Positions 61,129-64,000 of a stretch of 64,000 nt of DNA are shown piece after piece (the first letter of the stretch is position 1; each line of letters opens with the position of its first letter). Source of the stretch: Diphasiastrum complanatum (lineage: Eukaryota; Streptophyta; Lycopodiopsida; Lycopodiales; Lycopodiaceae). A program made the position numbers and the translations under genes. The stretch lies in NCBI GenBank assembly GCA_029204225.1, contig CM055113.1:31051024-31115023 (forward strand), read 5' to 3'. Below the pieces are notes generated by a model that was not told the origin of the DNA, ran no database searches, and saw only the letters and a list, made by a program, of their open reading frames with translations.

Positions 61129-61460
61129 ATGTTGAGGTTATCTGGCAATTTTGAGGCCAATATGCATTTTTATCTTACATATAGACTTTATAAAGTAGAT
61201 AAGGCCCAAGAATAGTGGATTTACTATTTTTGAAAACTTAGGCAAGTTGATAAGGTTGAATTTGGACCTAGTCTAATTAATTAGTAGAGATGGATTTAAT
61301 CTAGTCATATTAGATCTAGGGTTTGGAAGAGATCTAGAAACTTCCATAAGCAGATAAGCTTGTGTAAGAGCATCCAAATAGGGAAAGAGGTTATAATTAG
61401 GCTACAAGTGTGGGAGAAATTCATCTCTCTCATTCTTATGGAAGATATCTCTTTGGGTTT
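61129..61460 (+). repeat. Repeat R5, copy 2
   Basis: Inverted relative to 57190-57530. Its right end merges into the start of gypsy 2 similarity. Confidence 0.65.
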
Positions 61461-63628
61461 GTACAATGTTTGGAGAAAGTGCTTCTACAATGTCGCAAAT
61501 TTCCAATATCATTGAACCTAGAAAAATGCCAGTTTTGGGTCACACATGGTCTTATCTTTGGCCACATTGTATCTAGACATGAGAACACCACTGATATGTC
61601 TAAGATGTGTATTATCATGGATCTTCCACCCCTTGGAACAATTTGTGAAGTTTATGTTTTTATGGGGCATGCCAATTACTACAGGATCTTCATTCTATTA
61701 TTTTCAGATTTGGCATGTCCTATCTACAAGAATTGATCCACATTGGATGAAGGAAGCCCTGCAAGCTTTCCAAAAACTGAAGGAAGCACTTATATCTGCA
61801 CCAATCTTACGGCACTCCCAATTGGAAAATTGAGTTTCATGTGCATATTGATGCATCAAAGTATGCTATAGGAGCAATCACGGCTTTTCTATTCGCTTTG
61901 CCAATTGACAACTCAACCATGCTGAAATCAATTATTCAATGACTGAGTAAGGGCCTTGACAATGGTATTTGTGGTAAGAAATTTTGCCATTATCTCATGG
62001 CAACACACTTTGTATTCTATACTGATCATCAACCTTTGATCTACCTAGTCAACAAAACCTACAACACAGGGAGAATCACTAGATGGCTACTCTTGTTGCT
62101 GGAGTTCGATTTCTGTATTTTGGTATGCAAAGGCAAACAAAATTATATGGCGGATCATGCATCACGAATCAAATCAATACAGAAGGATCCCCAAACTGAT
62201 GATGAGTTAATCGGATGCTGTTTTATTTTACGTGGATGTTGTTCCAGATTGGGCCGCGGACATAGTCGAGTATTTGATGAATGGCCAACCTTATCAGCCA
62301 CTATCCAAGGTGCAACAACGGAAGCTTGTACTTAAAGCTTGACCATACCAGCTGATTGCAGGCCAACTATATCAAAGAGGGGTGGATAATATCATTCGAC
62401 AATGTATCACGTCTGCCTCATAATACAAGTCAGATCATGTCCCTCTCGCATGAAGCAATGGGAGGTGGTGGACACTTTTCATCGGAGGTTACAGTACATA
62501 AGATTCTAAAATCCGGCTATTGGTGGCCAACAATGCATAAGGATACTAAAGTTTATATCAACTAATGTGATGCATGTCAGAGGGCACGTAGACCAATGAA
62601 GTCGAACTATGAGCCATTACATTTTGTATTGGCTCAAGCGCCATTTAAAAATTGGGGACTCAATTATATTGGTCCTATTCACCCAGCTGCTTGCAGTACC
62701 CAAGCCCGATATATTATGGTGACTACAGATTATCTCACCAAGTGAGCTGAAGACAAAGTAGTGCATGTAGAAGATGCTAGGTTCACTACGAACTTCCTTT
62801 ACGAAAATATCAGTGTACACTTCAGATGCCCAGTGGAGATAGTGAGCAATCGAGGAACTCACTTTGTCAACGATACTATCAAGGTCCTATTAGAAGAGTT
62901 CTTCGTAATCCATCATTTCAGCACACCTTATTGCCTTGGCCAAGCCGAATCTTCTAATAAGATTCTATGTGACATTTTGACAAATATTTTGGAAGTAGAC
63001 AGATCAGATTAGGAGCACAAGCTACATGCTGCTCTGTCGGCTTTCAGAACTGCATACAAAGAAAGCACCAAACAAACACCATTCCAACTGGTATATGGCC
63101 AAGATACAGTCATGCTGGTGGAATTTCTCGTTCCATCTCTTCATATTGCCATAGTACAACGATTAGATGATACAAAATCACTCCACCTTCATCACGAAGT
63201 GCTACACAAGTTGTGTGAAACATGCTTGTTAGTGGTCCATGCCCTTGCTGCAGAAAAAAAATCATGCAAGACTTGGCATGATCGTCGTCTTCCAAAAAAT
63301 ATCTCAAGAAAGGAGATTTGGTCCTCATATACAAGACAAACACAATCAGAGAAAAGCTAAAGTTCACTGGTGAAGGCCCTTATCGCATCACCGACATTCT
63401 ATCGCAAGGGGTAGTGACTTTAGAGACAATGGATGGGACACCATTTGTTATGCCCATCACAAGTAGCCGATTACACAAGTACTGGTTGCCACCAGGTTTT
63501 ATATAAGCGATCTATATCCATGCTTTTCTTGAAGCACCTCATCACCAGCAATAAACGTGTCGACAATCTTTTACTACAACAAATGTAGGCAGGTGTCATG
63601 GACCGTCACCTATTTAGGTGGGGAATAC
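61461..63628 (+). mobile_element. Gypsy fossil 2: RT end, RNase H, integrase
   Basis: Ty3/gypsy pol in order: end of reverse transcriptase (LNLEKCQFWVTHGLIFGHIV, GHANYYRIF, 61500-61700), RNase H (ALQAFQKLKEALISAPILR, then FVFYTDHQPLIYLVNK and ITRWLLLLLEFDF, 61760-62170), integrase zinc region (HEAMGGGGHFS, SGYWWPTMHKD, CDACQRARRP, 62440-62600), integrase core (WGLNYIGPIHP, VSNRGTHFVND, 62650-62960) and the C-terminal tail GEGPYRITDILSQGVVTLE (63370-63420). A polypurine-like AGGTGGGGAATAC at 63616-63628 ends it. A broken fossil with several breaks and no 5' half. Confidence 0.92.
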
Positions 63629-64000
63629 TGTTGGGCACTTAGTGGGTCCCACCACTAAACTATTGTTGGCCAAGCTTACTAAGTGGGTCCCGCCATAGTA
63701 CATTGTACAATAGAGTAATAAGTGCGAGGTCACTAGCCTCCTACGTGTATAAACCCAACCCAATGAGCATGCAAATTAGTTTTGTAGAACTTGTAGAAGT
63801 AGGAATAAGCGACTAGGGGCTTAGAACTCTAAGATGGCATTAGAGGCCCAAGTCAAGTTGTTAATAAAAATGCCAAAAGGGCCCAAGTTAGAACTCACAT
63901 GAAACATGTGAGTGTCCTTTGTGCTTTCTTAGTACCATTAGATTTGTTGAGAGGGACGGGTGTAAGTTGCCTCCACCATCTCTTGCTTGTTGCTTGTGGC
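63629..64000 (+). repeat. Gypsy fossil 2, 3' LTR (runs off the window)
   Basis: Begins TGTTGGGCACTTAGTGGG after the polypurine tract. A TATA-like GTATAAACCC lies at about 63748-63757. The last 50 bases match 21349-21397. A word AGTGGGTCCC is repeated inside. Confidence 0.85.

Overview
The window reads as nuclear DNA of a large, repeat-rich, AT-rich land-plant genome. Evidence seen: many Ty1/copia and Ty3/gypsy LTR retrotransposons with initiator-Met-tRNA primer sites (TGGTATCAGAGC type), a CACTA transposase fragment, plant-type TTTAGGG/TTAGGG telomere-like repeats, canonical GT-AG introns and a plant-type RBR ubiquitin-ligase fragment. A DUF7869-like protein and a beta-class DNA methyltransferase of the kinds I associate with ferns, lycophytes, bryophytes and streptophyte algae make a seedless plant (a fern fits best) more likely than a flowering plant; this is inference.

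Layout. 1-1.9 kb: copia fragments in a head-to-tail arrangement, ending in repeats R1 (1.9-2.4 kb) and R2 (2.4-3.6 kb). 3.6-5.7 kb: uncharacterised, gag-like remnants. 5.8-8.7 kb: copia fossil on the minus strand. 9.8-10.8 kb: copia gag remnant. 11.85-18.29 kb: a very young, almost whole copia element (called B here) with matching target-site duplications. 18.3-24.4 kb: decayed copia and gypsy fragments, a tRNA-like sequence and a hairpin. 24.5-28.1 kb: two partial copia elements facing each other. 29.4-40.8 kb: copia C with copia D (full-length, both LTRs, duplicated target) nested in its leader. 41.1-45.1 kb: a long non-coding LTR element (LARD-like). 45.4-46.1 kb: exons of a host RBR E3 ligase. 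47.5-56.9 kb: the most unusual part. 57.2-63.6 kb: CACTA fragment, second R2 copy, and the 3' half of a gypsy element whose LTR runs off the window.

The 47.85-56.77 kb block is the best candidate for a previously undescribed system. It has a leftward spliced gene with a DUF7869-like, possibly transposase-like core and a chromatin-reader-like tail, and a rightward spliced gene ending in a beta-class N4-cytosine/N6-adenine DNA methyltransferase. Between and within them lie 17 copies of a palindrome, consensus CCTATGCTNAGCATAGG. The whole block interrupts repeat R1, whose uninterrupted copy lies at 1.9-2.4 kb, so its borders can be inferred without an external database. I interpret it as a self-modifying mobile element whose palindromes may be binding or methylation sites for its own proteins.

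Only one feature, the RBR fragment, looks like an ordinary host gene. The rest of the window is a layered record of insertions, with five long CT/GA tracts, several of them at junctions between layers. All similarity statements come from reading the sequence by eye; no alignment or database search was run.
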